This document shows positions 10,242-19,639 of a stretch of 64,000 nt of DNA, one piece after another. The position numbers and the translations under genes are program-made. Origin of the DNA: Alteromonas ponticola (GTDB taxonomy: Bacteria; Pseudomonadota; Gammaproteobacteria; Enterobacterales; Alteromonadaceae); NCBI RefSeq assembly GCF_012911815.1, contig NZ_JAATNW010000001.1:434001-498000 (forward strand), written 5' to 3'. The notes under the pieces were generated by a model, which was not told the DNA's origin, did not search any database, and worked only from the letters and a program-made list of their open reading frames with translations. Positions within the stretch are counted from its first letter, which is position 1, and each line of letters starts with the position of its first letter.

Positions 10242-11351
10242 TTAAACGGCGCTCAGTTTTGACTTTTTTGCGCTTGGAAAACAGTCAAATGGCAGGGGTT
10301 TGATCAGGTCTACAATTGACTGGTCTTCGGTTATTTGCATGAAATAATCCCCCAATCTGTCTGATTCCTGAATAACAGTTTCCCAATAATTTATGCGGGT
10401 TTTATCATCCATCTTTTTAAAGTCTTTGCGATCGGGGATTTTTTTAAATGGCAGCGAATCGATAAACTCGGCTGAAGGCACTAACATTACGGTGTTATCG
10501 TAACTACTCGCATGGGGTAACCGGCCTTTCATCCCTTTATCAAACCATCCGGTAATAGGTCGTGGATAAAAATGAGGGTACAATACCAGCCCAGGCTCAG
10601 GCCCAAAATTCAGGTCAAAATGGTAATCAATTATGCCTCCATCCCGATACACGCCTGCAGGTGCATCCACAATGTGCTCCACACCTCGCATGATGACAGG
10701 GATAGAGCCTGAAGCCAGTAGTACGTCTTTGACATTGTTATAGCCAAGTTCAAGATGCTCAGTCATTAGATCGTAAGGATCATTAATCTCAAATCTGCTT
10801 TTCGGCGCTGAGAAAATAAAACGGGTAAATTGTTGTTGCAGGTGACGTCGGTTAATCGCGTTCCCGCTGGCGGCCATCGTCAATCCGCCTAATTGCGCTA
10901 ACCGACCCTGATTTTCCATCATCCCGTGGCACCTGGCCACAAACACATGCAGTTTGAAGCGCTCATTCGTCAACACGTTCATAATGCCATCACGACCCAG
11001 CATATTGTTGATTATTCGTTTGGCACTGTTAGATATGTCAAATTCGTTGGTTTTATTAGGGTACGTAGTATTTGCGTAACAGTGAGCTAATCGATTGATT
11101 GCCTTTAGCGGATCGTTCTGCACAAAGCATGCTGCGCGAAACGCACCCGCGGAGGACCCTATTACATGAACCTGACCTCCCCGGCGCTGAAACCACTCGG
11201 GAAAAATAACGCGATCCAGGCCCGTCAGGACAAACCATTTCGGTCCGCCTGATGCGCCGAGAAAATACTTGAAGAGTAGAGGGTAAAATCCATGTTGTTT
11301 CAATGTCGCCAGGGCCGAAGGCCCGGCGTAGATTTCCAATGGTGCTGCCAA
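10242..11351 (-). CDS. Patatin-like phospholipase
   Basis: 369 residues. The patatin Ser-Asp dyad is visible: oxyanion-hole segment GASGGPKW (near 33), nucleophile motif GSSAG (near 65-69) and the DGG motif (RDGGIIDYHF, near 240). Predicted to cleave acyl groups from lipids. No signal peptide or membrane segment, so probably cytoplasmic or delivered otherwise. Its upstream end faces the VOC gene, 70 bases away on the same strand. Confidence 0.87.
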   Translation of the reverse strand: MAAPLEIYAGPSALATLKQHGFYPLLFKYFLGASGGPKWFVLTGLDRVIFPEWFQRRGGQVHVIGSSAGAFRAACFVQNDPLKAINRLAHCYANTTYPNKTNEFDISNSAKRIINNMLGRDGIMNVLTNERFKLHVFVARCHGMMENQGRLAQLGGLTMAASGNAINRRHLQQQFTRFIFSAPKSRFEINDPYDLMTEHLELGYNNVKDVLLASGSIPVIMRGVEHIVDAPAGVYRDGGIIDYHFDLNFGPEPGLVLYPHFYPRPITGWFDKGMKGRLPHASSYDNTVMLVPSAEFIDSLPFKKIPDRKDFKKMDDKTRINYWETVIQESDRLGDYFMQITEDQSIVDLIKPLPFDCFPSAKKSKLSAV

Positions 11352-11421
11352 CGTTATCCTTCCCGTTATTTAATTCATTGGGTCGGCTAATTTAACAGGT
11401 CGCTTTGACAATTCAACTGTT

Positions 11422-11790
11422 TTAAGCCGCTTGATAAAGCGCACAGTAGGCCCCACTTGGATCTTTAATCACACAGAACTGTGCATCACCGTGTGAACGC
11501 ACCTGCCCTATTTGTTCGCCGCCATTCGCCACGGCATGGTTAAGTGATGCCGCTAGATCAGGCACGGTAAAATACTGGATCCAACCTGTTGGATACGATG
11601 CATTGGACCCTCTGGCGTGGCAAATTCCGCCGATGACATTATCATTTGAGTCTTTCATGATGTAGTCGTCGTAATCTCCCATACTGCAGGCTTCGGCGGT
11701 CCACCCCATGACTTTTTCATAAAAGCTTACCAGAGATTCGGCGTCTTTTACCGTTATATCGCGCCAGGACGAGACTGTTTCTGTTGACAT
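11422..11790 (-). CDS. Glyoxalase/bleomycin-resistance (VOC) family protein
   Basis: 122 residues, one VOC domain pair. It shows the FYEKVMGWTAEACSMGDYDDYIM first module and the WIQYFTVPDLAASLNHAVANGGEQIG second module, ending FCVIKDPSGAYCALYQ. The family binds a metal and acts on diverse substrates. Here the metal ligands are not all obvious, so no reaction is assigned. AAAGGAATC precedes the ATG. Confidence 0.82.
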   Translation of the reverse strand: MSTETVSSWRDITVKDAESLVSFYEKVMGWTAEACSMGDYDDYIMKDSNDNVIGGICHARGSNASYPTGWIQYFTVPDLAASLNHAVANGGEQIGQVRSHGDAQFCVIKDPSGAYCALYQAA

Positions 11791-11985
11791 GTTTTTGATT
11801 CCTTTTTTCGTGCCAGAAGGCTAACAATAACCTACAAAACTAAAAAAACTCTACAATAATTATAGACATCTGCTTAAAAAGATGGTTGAAATGTAACATA
11901 CACTTGTATTGAACAATGAATAATCAGCTATTTTAATTCAATCATTTCAGCAAGTTACAAATCAACCCCATACTACTTAACAAAC

Positions 11986-12018
11986 TTATCCACAGAATAA
12001 GTGGATAACTGGTGATAA
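11986..12018. promoter_or_regulatory. DnaA-box-like palindrome cluster
   Basis: TTATCCACA at 11986-11994 is a perfect 9-mer DnaA box. An inverted copy lies at 12000-12008 (TTATCCACT on the minus strand, 8/9). The two form a perfect 8-bp inverted repeat with a seven-base spacer. A weaker box at 12010-12018 (minus, TTATCACCA) matches 7/9. The 170 bases to the left are AT-rich. This could be DnaA binding or an operator for the ACT gene 60 bases downstream. Confidence 0.5.
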
Positions 12019-12077
12019 CTATGGGGTCGTCAAAACAGAAATAACGAAGATTTTGATTCACCAGAAAAAGGAATGAT

Positions 12078-12464
12078 ATGTCAAAACAGACATTGGCCGT
12101 TTTACCTATGGAGTTCACAATACATAGTCTGGACTCGGATGCGACAATTCCTGAAGAAGTATTATCAAGCCCGCTGTTTTTTCTGGGTAAAACCAGTGAA
12201 GAGCTATCCATCGTTGTACCGTCAAACGTACCTGTCGAATCACTTGACTCTGACGTACAGTGGCGTGCACTTGAACTGATTGGTCCGCTTGCATTATCCA
12301 TGGTTGGCATTATGGCGCAGATAGGTGATGTACTTGCTAAAGCGAAAATCAGTATTTTTATTGTTTCTACGTTTGAAACAGATTTTTTTCTGGTAAAAAA
12401 TAATAAACTGAATGATGCTATTCGTGCCCTTCGTAAAGCGGGTTACACCGTAAATGTTGAATAA
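12078..12464 (+). CDS. ACT-domain protein
   Basis: 128 residues. The C-terminal half (WRALELIGPLALSMVGIMAQIGDVLAKAKISIFIVSTFETDFFLVKNNKLNDAIRALRKAGYTV) is an ACT_7-type amino-acid-binding domain. The N-terminal half (IHSLDSDATIP...FFLGKTSEELSIVVP) is the degenerate first module of this two-module family. Likely a small ligand sensor; ligand unknown. AAAAAGGAATG precedes the start. It ends 20-90 bases before an EIIA-like gene on the same strand, depending on that gene's start. Confidence 0.85.
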   Translation: MSKQTLAVLPMEFTIHSLDSDATIPEEVLSSPLFFLGKTSEELSIVVPSNVPVESLDSDVQWRALELIGPLALSMVGIMAQIGDVLAKAKISIFIVSTFETDFFLVKNNKLNDAIRALRKAGYTVNVE

Positions 12465-12550
12465 TGAATAAGAGCGAATAGGTACTGATTATTTTTCCCT
12501 TAGCCTCAGTTGCACCAGGTACAACCTCCCATCAACTGCCCATTTTATCT

Positions 12551-12988
12551 GTGGTAACGGGCACGCGAGTCGATCCCGATGATGCCGCCAATGCGCTGTT
12601 TACCAGTGGCGCGCTGGGAGACGGATGCGCTGTTCGCGTAACAGGCAACACCGTGTTTGCACCACTCAATGCACAAGTAGACGCGTTTCCTGAAACAGGC
12701 TATGACATTACACTGAAAATCGCTCCAGGCTTAAGGCTGCAAATAAAAATAACCACATCCGCCCACCGCCTAATGGGAGAAAAGTGTCAGAAATGCGTGA
12801 CCAAGGGAGCTCACGTCAAGGCTGGTGAACCATTGATGCACGTTAACCCAGTATGGCTGAAATCCAAGGGTATTGACCCTTTGTGCTTCATTACGCTGCG
12901 CGGGAGTGCCAGTCTCCGGGCCCTGGTCCCTGCCACGGGCAAACACGTTGTTGCCCTTGAAGATTCACTATTTACACTTTATTGGTAG
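12551..12988 (+). CDS. PTS glucose EIIA-like protein lacking both phosphorylation histidines
   Basis: 145 residues from a GTG. The hydrophobic beta-sandwich pattern of EIIA-Glc is clear: ALGDGCAVRVTGNTVFAPLNAQV, then KGAHVKAGEPLMHVNPVWLKSKG. The two sites that hold histidine in EIIA-Glc are Tyr (ETGYDITLK) and Lys (LRLQIKI), so PTS phosphotransfer is not expected. The homologous region extends upstream of the GTG to a TAG at 12479, but there is no ATG, GTG or TTG there and no good ribosome-binding site. The start is therefore uncertain; it may be a decayed gene or a non-catalytic regulator. Confidence 0.6.
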   Translation: MVTGTRVDPDDAANALFTSGALGDGCAVRVTGNTVFAPLNAQVDAFPETGYDITLKIAPGLRLQIKITTSAHRLMGEKCQKCVTKGAHVKAGEPLMHVNPVWLKSKGIDPLCFITLRGSASLRALVPATGKHVVALEDSLFTLYW

Positions 12989-13086
12989 CCGTTAGCTGCA
13001 CAGACATAAAACGAATGCCCGTTCAGGCACGTCGCTTTACGTCATGGCAGTTAATACCAATACTTAATGTCAATTATGCACTTATG

Positions 13087-13518
13087 CTAGTTTTGAAAAC
13101 TGTATTCCAGGGTAATTTCTGCGTTAAGCAATTTTGATATAGGACAGTTGTTCTTTGCATCATTGGCAACGGCTTCAAATTCCTTTTCGTCCATGCCATC
13201 TACTTTTGCATTTAATACCAGAGCTGACTGAGTAACAGTAAACCCATCGCCATCTTTTTCCAATGTGACGGCGGCATCCACATTCAACTTGCCGGATTCA
13301 AAGCCAGCTTCTGCCAAACCGAAGGAGAGCGCCATTGCATAACAACTTGCATGCGCAGCAGCAATCAACTCTTCCGGATTAGTGCCCTGCTTATCTTCAA
13401 AACGGGTGTTGAAACCGTAAGGCTGTTCAGAAAGTACGCCGCTACCCAGTGATACGTGCCCCTGACCATCTTTACCTAACGGCTGATATTGGGCGCTTGC
13501 AGTTCTAACCATAGACAT
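13087..13518 (-). CDS. OsmC-type peroxiredoxin
   Basis: 143 residues, OsmC subgroup. It has the two redox cysteines in AAAHASCYAMALSF (about residue 58) and NNCPISKLL (about 125), and the GTNPEELIAAAH signature. It reduces organic hydroperoxides with dithiol donors. Single gene; the ATG follows AAGGAACTACT. Confidence 0.93.
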   Translation of the reverse strand: MSMVRTASAQYQPLGKDGQGHVSLGSGVLSEQPYGFNTRFEDKQGTNPEELIAAAHASCYAMALSFGLAEAGFESGKLNVDAAVTLEKDGDGFTVTQSALVLNAKVDGMDEKEFEAVANDAKNNCPISKLLNAEITLEYSFQN

Positions 13519-13795
13519 AGTAGTTCCTTATATTTTATTCATGTCCCCGACGTTGCTGCACAGTTCATGCCTTTATTTTGGTTAGGTTATCCCCGCTAGC
13601 CCGCTTTTCTGCAACGAAAATAACCCTATGATAATTATGCGAAAAATAATATTGCTCAGCACTGCCTTAATAAATTTGCTGAAAAATAATTTGCGCGGTC
13701 TGTAACGCTTGCAAGCAGTGCTGCATTTTTTGCATCAGTTACTTGGGCAGGATAAACTGATCCCACACTTACACAGATATTTTTACGACATCGCT

Positions 13796-14143
13796 ATGAC
13801 AACGATCTTTGGTATTCCAAATTGTGACACCATTAAAAAAACAAAAAAATGGCTGGAAGAACATCAAATCAGCTACGATTTTCATGACTATCGAAAAGAC
13901 GGCGTCACGTTGGAATGGTTGCAGACCGTCGAACCCCATCTGGGCTGGGAAAAAATGTTGAACAAACGTGGCATGACATTCAGACAATTAAGTGACAGTG
14001 ATAGGCAAAACATAGACAAGGAAAAAGCCTTATCACTGTTAGCTGATAACCCGGCAATGATAAAGCGCCCGATTGTTGAGCACGCAGGCCAATACCTGAT
14101 TGGTTTTTCAGCCACCCAGTTTAAGGACACCTTTGACGAATGA
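13796..14143 (+). CDS. ArsC/Spx-family protein (YffB-like)
   Basis: 115 residues from the ATG at 13796, reading [36 protein letters not shown], the YffB family start. It is a thioredoxin-fold protein with a single N-terminal Cys (NCDT) and a later [14 protein letters not shown] segment. True arsenate reduction is not implied. The open frame runs 29 codons further upstream but is not family-like. No strong Shine-Dalgarno is visible. The stop overlaps the dapE start as ATGA, as in E. coli yffB-dapE. Confidence 0.88.
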   Translation: MTTIFGIPNCDTIKKTKKWLEEHQISYDFHDYRKDGVTLEWLQTVEPHLGWEKMLNKRGMTFRQLSDSDRQNIDKEKALSLLADNPAMIKRPIVEHAGQYLIGFSATQFKDTFDE

Positions 14144-15267
14144 GTGATGTTATTGAACTGACTAAAGCACTGATCAATAAGCCGTCAGTTACTCCCGAAG
14201 ACGCCGGTTGTCAACAACTCATGCAGCAATGGTTGAGTGAATCGGGTTTCGAAAATGAAACGATGGTCTTTGAAGACACGACCAATTTGTGGTCGCGTAA
14301 AGGTTCCCACGCACCGCTATTCTGTTTTGCTGGTCACACTGACGTGGTGCCAAGTGGACCGGAATCGGCCTGGGACACGCCGCCTTTTGTCGCCACTGAA
14401 AAAGCGGGGTTCATCCATGGGCGTGGCGCCGCGGATATGAAGGGAAGCCTTGCTGCCATGTTAGTCGCGACCAGAAACTTCGTTCGCGACTATCCTGATC
14501 ACAAAGGCAGTATTGCATTTCTGATCACCAGTGATGAAGAAGGCCCCTTTATTAATGGTACCACCCGTGTTATCGACACTCTGGAAGCCCGTGAAGAAAA
14601 AATTGACTGGTGTCTGGTGGGCGAGCCGTCCAGTACCGATAATGTAGGTGATGTTATTAAAAATGGGCGCAGAGGTTCACTGACGGGTGATTTAATTATT
14701 AAAGGTATCCAGGGCCACGTTGCTTATCCCCATCTGGCCAAAAATCCGGTACATCTTGCTACCCCCGCGTTGGCCGAGCTGGCATCGATTGTGTGGGATG
14801 AGGGCAATGCCTTTTTCCCACCAACCAGCTTTCAAATTTCTAATATACACGCTGGCACCGGTGCGGGTAATGTCATACCAGGTGAATTACACGTTTGTTT
14901 TAACTTCCGCTTTTCCACAGAAGTAACGGATAGCGAATTGATCAAGCGAGTTACCGAAATTCTGCATCATCATGGGTTAGAATTCGACATTAAGTGGACT
15001 CACAACGGCCAGCCATTTTTAACGGGTAGTGGTGAACTGGTTGAGTCAGCGCAAGCTGCAATTGCTAAAGTCACGGGCAAAAAGACTAAGCTAAGTACTG
15101 CTGGTGGCACCTCTGATGGTCGTTTCATCGCCCCTACCGGAGCGCAGGTAATTGAGTTAGGTCCGGTAAACGCCACGATTCACAAAGTGAATGAGTGCGT
15201 TAAAGCAGAAGATCTAAAATTGCTAACGCAGATGTATTATCACATTTTGGTCAGGTTGCTGGCATGA
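14140..15267 (+). CDS. dapE: Succinyl-diaminopimelate desuccinylase
   Basis: 375 residues, full length. Di-zinc M20 peptidase family: metal ligands in [35 protein letters not shown] and the C-terminal NATIHKVNE. It hydrolyses N-succinyl-LL-diaminopimelate in the lysine/peptidoglycan pathway. It overlaps the ArsC-like gene upstream and the M15 peptidase gene downstream by four bases each, so translation is coupled. Confidence 0.97.
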   Translation: MSDVIELTKALINKPSVTPEDAGCQQLMQQWLSESGFENETMVFEDTTNLWSRKGSHAPLFCFAGHTDVVPSGPESAWDTPPFVATEKAGFIHGRGAADMKGSLAAMLVATRNFVRDYPDHKGSIAFLITSDEEGPFINGTTRVIDTLEAREEKIDWCLVGEPSSTDNVGDVIKNGRRGSLTGDLIIKGIQGHVAYPHLAKNPVHLATPALAELASIVWDEGNAFFPPTSFQISNIHAGTGAGNVIPGELHVCFNFRFSTEVTDSELIKRVTEILHHHGLEFDIKWTHNGQPFLTGSGELVESAQAAIAKVTGKKTKLSTAGGTSDGRFIAPTGAQVIELGPVNATIHKVNECVKAEDLKLLTQMYYHILVRLLA

Positions 15268-15941
15268 TTAATGATGATGAATGGCTGGGGCTATCACACT
15301 CCCGCCTGCTCAGACTGAATGAGCGTCACCAGTTACATCAGGCTGTAGTGACACCGTTCAAAACTATGCAAATAGCTGCCAGAAGTGATGGCGTGGATTG
15401 CCAGCTCGTCAGCAGCTACCGCGGATTTACTCGCCAACTTACTATTTGGAACAGAAAATGGGAGGGCGAATTGCCATTGTACGATACGCAAGGCAATTTG
15501 CTTGATACTGCTGAGCTGACAGCAGATGAGAAAATTGACGCTATTCTGTCATGGTCAGCTTTGCCCGGGGGGAGTCGACATCATTGGGGAACCGATTTTG
15601 ATGTCTACGATAGGGATTCGGTAAAACAACGTGACTGGCAGTTTGAGCTGGTAGTCAGTGAATATGCAAAGCTGGGCCCCTGTTACGAGCTGGCTTGCTG
15701 GCTGAATGAAAACGCCGGTAAATTTGGTTTTTTCAGGCCGTTTGAGGTTTACACAGGAGGTGTTGCTGAGGAGCCCTGGCACCTGAGTCATCAGCGGACT
15801 GCATCCAATTTTGAAAAGGTAAGAAACCGTCAAGCGCTGAAAGATGTACTGATTAACAGTGACATTCGAGGTAAAGATGCCATTATACGTCGATTGGACG
15901 AACTGTTTGAACGCTATGTATTGAATCGGGGAACGCTATGA
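15264..15941 (+). CDS. M15-family D-alanyl-D-alanine carboxypeptidase-like protein
   Basis: 225 residues. Zinc-site motifs of the VanY/M15B fold are present: [13 protein letters not shown] (first His and Asp ligands, near 105-113) and EEPWHLSHQ (catalytic Glu and third ligand). [19 protein letters not shown] is the substrate-cleft helix. No signal peptide is evident, which is unusual for a wall enzyme, so it may act in the cytoplasm on turnover peptides. It sits between dapE and DUF2897 with four-base overlaps on both sides. Confidence 0.87.
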   Translation: MINDDEWLGLSHSRLLRLNERHQLHQAVVTPFKTMQIAARSDGVDCQLVSSYRGFTRQLTIWNRKWEGELPLYDTQGNLLDTAELTADEKIDAILSWSALPGGSRHHWGTDFDVYDRDSVKQRDWQFELVVSEYAKLGPCYELACWLNENAGKFGFFRPFEVYTGGVAEEPWHLSHQRTASNFEKVRNRQALKDVLINSDIRGKDAIIRRLDELFERYVLNRGTL

Positions 15942-16090
15942 GCCTTGGCTGGATAATTTTAATTGTGTTACTGGTGTTTGGTGTGGTGTTAGGCAATGTA
16001 ATGCTGTTACGCTATAGTGCTCGTTTCAAAATCCCTAAAGATTTTAAACCCAAACCGCAAAAAGATAAGGATGAAGACGATACCTGGTAG
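15938..16090 (+). CDS. DUF2897 small membrane protein
   Basis: 50 residues: a single membrane segment (GWIILIVLLVFGVVLGNVMLL) followed by a charged tail ending KDEDDTW. This matches the DUF2897 family found after dapE-type operons in marine gammaproteobacteria. The ATG overlaps the M15 stop as ATGA. Function unknown. Confidence 0.75.
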   Translation: MSLGWIILIVLLVFGVVLGNVMLLRYSARFKIPKDFKPKPQKDKDEDDTW

Positions 16091-16143
16091 ATATCGTCGT
16101 GTGGCCATCTGATTGGTATTAAGTATGCGCAGTTAGTGGAGGG

Positions 16144-16470
16144 TTAAGCTTCGACCACTTTAACCGCTGTGCCGCTGATACTGACCATTAACATACTACC
16201 TTTGTCACCCAGCACTTCATAGTCGATATCTACGCCAACCACGGCATTCGCGCCCATACCCCGAGCTTCGTTGGTGAGCTCGGTAAAAGCGATTTGACGC
16301 GCCTTGGTCAGCTCATCTTCATAAGACCCTGAGCGTCCGCCCACGATGTCTCTAATTGAAGCGAAAATGTCTTTTACAATATTTGCGCCCATAACCGCTT
16401 CGCCCACCACAATTCCATAATACTGCTCAATCTTTTTGCCCTCGATATTCGGGGTAGTGGTAATAATCAT
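16144..16470 (-). CDS. ybjQ: YbjQ-family heavy-metal-binding-domain protein
   Basis: 108 residues. Family hallmarks: [34 protein letters not shown] at the start and [18 protein letters not shown] later. YbjQ proteins are pentameric and of unknown function despite the domain name. AGGAGT precedes the ATG. It is four bases from the HIT gene upstream, probably co-transcribed. Confidence 0.93.
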   Translation of the reverse strand: MIITTTPNIEGKKIEQYYGIVVGEAVMGANIVKDIFASIRDIVGGRSGSYEDELTKARQIAFTELTNEARGMGANAVVGVDIDYEVLGDKGSMLMVSISGTAVKVVEA

Positions 16471-16474
16471 AAAG

Positions 16475-16885
16475 TTACTCCTCCATGCTTAGTTTTTTTC
16501 GTAACTGTGTTAATTGGACTGACGCCTGCTCTGATGAGTAAGGTACTGCAGGTTGCCTGCCCCAAATGGGTTGTGGCCATGCACAATCATTAACAAAACG
16601 CGCAACGTGGTGCAAATGCAGTTGTTTGACGACGTTACCTAGTGCTGCAACATTGAGCTTATCTGGCGAAAACAATGCCAGCATAGCTTCGCTGACCTGG
16701 TGAGATTCTTCCCACAACTGCACTCTGTCTTTTGCGTGGAGTTGACAAATCTCAACGGCGTTGGCAAGCCGGGGCACCAGAATGACCCAGGGAAACTGCT
16801 TATCGTTCATTAACAGGACGCGGCAAAGCGGTAAGTCACCCACCACCAGAGTGTCTTGTTCGAGTCGGGTATCCAGCCTAAACAT
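16475..16885 (-). CDS. HIT (histidine triad) family protein
   Basis: 136 residues from the ATG at 16885 ([28 protein letters not shown]). The nucleotide-binding motif is LHLHHVAR; the middle catalytic His is kept, while the last triad position is Val. Expected to hydrolyse nucleoside phosphoramidates or similar. The start overlaps the astE stop by eight bases. A longer frame begins nine codons earlier, inside astE, and is less likely. Confidence 0.85.
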   Translation of the reverse strand: MFRLDTRLEQDTLVVGDLPLCRVLLMNDKQFPWVILVPRLANAVEICQLHAKDRVQLWEESHQVSEAMLALFSPDKLNVAALGNVVKQLHLHHVARFVNDCAWPQPIWGRQPAVPYSSEQASVQLTQLRKKLSMEE

Positions 16886-17918
16886 CAAACTTTTCCAGCA
16901 CGGTCGGAACAACCGTTAACAATGCACGTTGACCGATCGCCACTTTAGCATTGGGAAACACGATCGCTTCACCATCCTGTTGGGCCTTATAGATTTTGCC
17001 AGGCTCTGACGCAAGCACGGTTCCTTCAGAATAGTCGGTAAAATTCGGCGTATCGCCATCAAAATGCAACTGAAAGTTCTCATGTTCACGGTTAATCACC
17101 TGATTAACCCGGTAAATCAGCATATTTTTCTCAGGGTATTCTGGTGCAAAATCCTCTTCAGTAATAAGTCTGGTTAACGATTGTTTTGCCTGTTCGAACC
17201 GGCTCATGTCGTTTTCACCAAATGGCCTGACCTGACCAAGCTCAACGGTAAAAGCGTGGGCATTATGTTTATGCGATGAATAATAACTGAACGTGGTTGT
17301 GGCGCTCTCTGAGAGTAAGATGGTCTTCACCCCACATGCTGCCATAAAGGCCAGTTGAGACTTGCTGTGGGTACGTTCATGCAGGTAAGGATAAACGGCG
17401 AACTTCTCGTTTTTTGACTTCCGTATGGCGGTGTGCAGGTCGTAATGTATCCGAGTTTCGCCCTGCCCTGCATCAGCAAAGAATGCGGTAATCGAGTCTT
17501 CCAGCAATTTCGCCCGCTTGCGTTCGTCATTCACCAGTCCCGGCGGCGCTGAATGCGCACCACTGAATAAACGGTTCATGTTTTCTTCAACAAAGCGTTC
17601 AGCAATGTCCATCGCCGCTAAATTCCCGAATAAAAACAACACCCGGTGCTTAAGCGTCAACTCACTGGTCAGGATACGCTGAACCAGGTCATCACATATT
17701 TCGATAGGTGCTGTCTCGTTACCATGGACACCACTGGATAATACAATATGCTTGCAAGAATAGTCTGCACCAAGCGGCGGCGAAAACTGAATGATTCCCG
17801 GCGCGATAACATCGACCTGCGTATCATTTTTTAGCGTAAAGGACGTGGTCGTATTAAGAAGTTCAGGTTCGCGGCGGGAAATTTCCAGAAATTTTCCAGT
17901 CTCAGTCAGACGTTGCAT
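16878..17918 (-). CDS. astE: Succinylglutamate desuccinylase
   Basis: 346 residues. M14-like zinc enzyme with the SSGVHGNETAPIEICD motif (His and Glu ligands) and DLHTAIR (third His); HAFTVELGQVRPFG carries the catalytic Glu. It converts N-succinylglutamate to glutamate plus succinate, the last step of the arginine succinyltransferase pathway. The other ast genes are not nearby. It leads an astE-HIT-ybjQ transcript. Confidence 0.93.
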   Translation of the reverse strand: MQRLTETGKFLEISRREPELLNTTTSFTLKNDTQVDVIAPGIIQFSPPLGADYSCKHIVLSSGVHGNETAPIEICDDLVQRILTSELTLKHRVLFLFGNLAAMDIAERFVEENMNRLFSGAHSAPPGLVNDERKRAKLLEDSITAFFADAGQGETRIHYDLHTAIRKSKNEKFAVYPYLHERTHSKSQLAFMAACGVKTILLSESATTTFSYYSSHKHNAHAFTVELGQVRPFGENDMSRFEQAKQSLTRLITEEDFAPEYPEKNMLIYRVNQVINREHENFQLHFDGDTPNFTDYSEGTVLASEPGKIYKAQQDGEAIVFPNAKVAIGQRALLTVVPTVLEKFDV

Positions 17919-18014
17919 CGTTAATCCATCTAGAAAAGTAATGGCGATAGTTTAACGGTAAGCGCAGGGAATTGCCAAAATGAAAAAGAAAAAGGATACG
18001 CAAGTACGGGTTGG

Positions 18015-19325
18015 TTACCCCAGGCGCTTTCGCAATGGCGAGTCACCCACGATAATTTCTTCATTGGTTAGTTCAATAAATTCGTTTAACGGGATGGCCT
18101 TTGAAAACAGATAGCCCTGCCCCATCGTCAGACCAATATCGCGCAAGATGTGGAGTTGCTCTATGGTCTCTATGCCTTCAGCAATAACATCACACTGTTT
18201 GGCTTTACCTATTACCCTGGCAGCTTCAATTATGGCCCGGTTGATGGGGTTATCACACAGTTCCAGCACAAAACTTTTATCAATTTTTAACGCATTGATG
18301 TCGAGATCGCGTATATAGGCTAAGTTTGAATATCCCTTGCCAAAATCATCAACCGAAATACCCACCCCCAATTGACGCAACTGCGACAGCTGCTTTTTCA
18401 CCATCAATGAATTAGTTAACGCGATATCTTCAGTAAGCTCGAATTCAACCCGTTTTAGATCGACGCCATAGCAATGGCTGAGGTATTTAAGGTGATTAAT
18501 AAGCTTACTATCGTACAGTTGTGTGGGCGAAATATTGACCGACATCATAATATCGATGCCTTTGGAATTTAATTCTGCTACGCTGTTAAATGCCTTATCA
18601 AATGTCCAGTAAGCCAGTTCCTGCATCATGTTGTATGACTCAGCCGCTTCAATTAAGGGCCCGGGAAACAGGATCCCATCCAACGGATGATTCCAGCGCA
18701 ACAAACATTCAGCGCCAATAATTTTGAGCGAATCTAAGTCTACCTGTGGCTGAAAATATAACTCCAGCTCGTCATTTTGTAACGCGCGTTTCAAATCGGC
18801 TTTCAGTGCGAGGCTTCTACCTGTGGCTGGCTTCTCGTGACCGTTAATAAAATAGTAATTTTCGTACTTATTTTCTTTCGCTTGTTTAAGTGCCGTCTCG
18901 GCACGAGAAACAAACGCTGTCAGGTTAAAGTTTTGGGTCGAGGCGCTTGCCACACCCACATTGAAATCAGCAATAAACGCGTGGTCATCGTAGTGCATTG
19001 GGGTTTTAAAATGCTCAACCAGTCGCTCGAATCTGCCGCGCAATTGCGTTTGGTTTTTTTCGCCGGTAAATATCACCCCGAAAACGTCACCACTGATGCG
19101 GCCAATTTCAACCTCGTTACCAAATAAAAAACGGATACGATTGGCAATTTCCAGCAGGAAACGGTCACCTACCTTAATCCCCAGACTGGTGGTAACATCA
19201 GAAAAGCGCACCACGTCGATCAGCATTAACGAAATATGTGAGTCAGCAGATGCACAGCGGTCGACCGCATCGATAAAGGCATATCGATTGGGTATAGTGG
19301 CAAGCGATGTGTGCAAACTACTCAT
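18015..19325 (-). CDS. GGDEF-EAL protein with degenerate GGDEF
   Basis: 436 residues. The GGDEF-like domain (about 10-160) has SGDVF at 78-82 in place of GGDEF, so cyclase activity is unlikely. The EAL domain (about 175-420) keeps its catalytic acidic residues: AECLLRW (E206; ECL for EAL), NISPTQL, FELTED, DDFGKGYS, ALKIDKSF, AEGIET and GQGYLFS. It is probably a c-di-GMP phosphodiesterase. There is no N-terminal sensor or membrane segment, and the GGDEF begins almost at the start codon. Confidence 0.88.
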   Translation of the reverse strand: MSSLHTSLATIPNRYAFIDAVDRCASADSHISLMLIDVVRFSDVTTSLGIKVGDRFLLEIANRIRFLFGNEVEIGRISGDVFGVIFTGEKNQTQLRGRFERLVEHFKTPMHYDDHAFIADFNVGVASASTQNFNLTAFVSRAETALKQAKENKYENYYFINGHEKPATGRSLALKADLKRALQNDELELYFQPQVDLDSLKIIGAECLLRWNHPLDGILFPGPLIEAAESYNMMQELAYWTFDKAFNSVAELNSKGIDIMMSVNISPTQLYDSKLINHLKYLSHCYGVDLKRVEFELTEDIALTNSLMVKKQLSQLRQLGVGISVDDFGKGYSNLAYIRDLDINALKIDKSFVLELCDNPINRAIIEAARVIGKAKQCDVIAEGIETIEQLHILRDIGLTMGQGYLFSKAIPLNEFIELTNEEIIVGDSPLRKRLG

Positions 19326-19639
19326 TGACCGAAAACTTCCTGCGCAACAAATTGCAGTAAAATATTAGCTATAGCTTATCAAACCATGAGGATATATAGC
19401 TGAGCAACTTAATCTAAGTATTAAACTGCATACGAGCGTATATCGGATGAACGCCAGCATAAATACTAATTAGAAAAGTAGCAAGCCCAACCCTGTTGGA
19501 ATTTCGCCCTTAGCCACAACGAGCCTGGCAATATGCCAAAAAACGCCAGTGATGGCCTGCATGACGAAGCTGAACAGTCGCCCTCGGCATTCTTAGCTTA
19601 TTGGAAGTGAGCTAAATGATGCAAAGGGCTTATCCGCGT
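19326..19639. other. Intergenic stretch without a supported gene
   Basis: 314 bases between the lipoprotein gene stop and the GGDEF-EAL start, both on the minus strand. Two small stems (TGGCA/TGCCA near 19530 and TTAGCT/AGCTAA near 19595-19615) are visible. Neither has a proper T run. No ORF is convincing. Confidence 0.5.

Noticed and set aside
19500-19560. Inverted repeat in the 19.3-19.6 kb gap as a terminator
   Set aside because: Stem of only five pairs and no T run on either strand.
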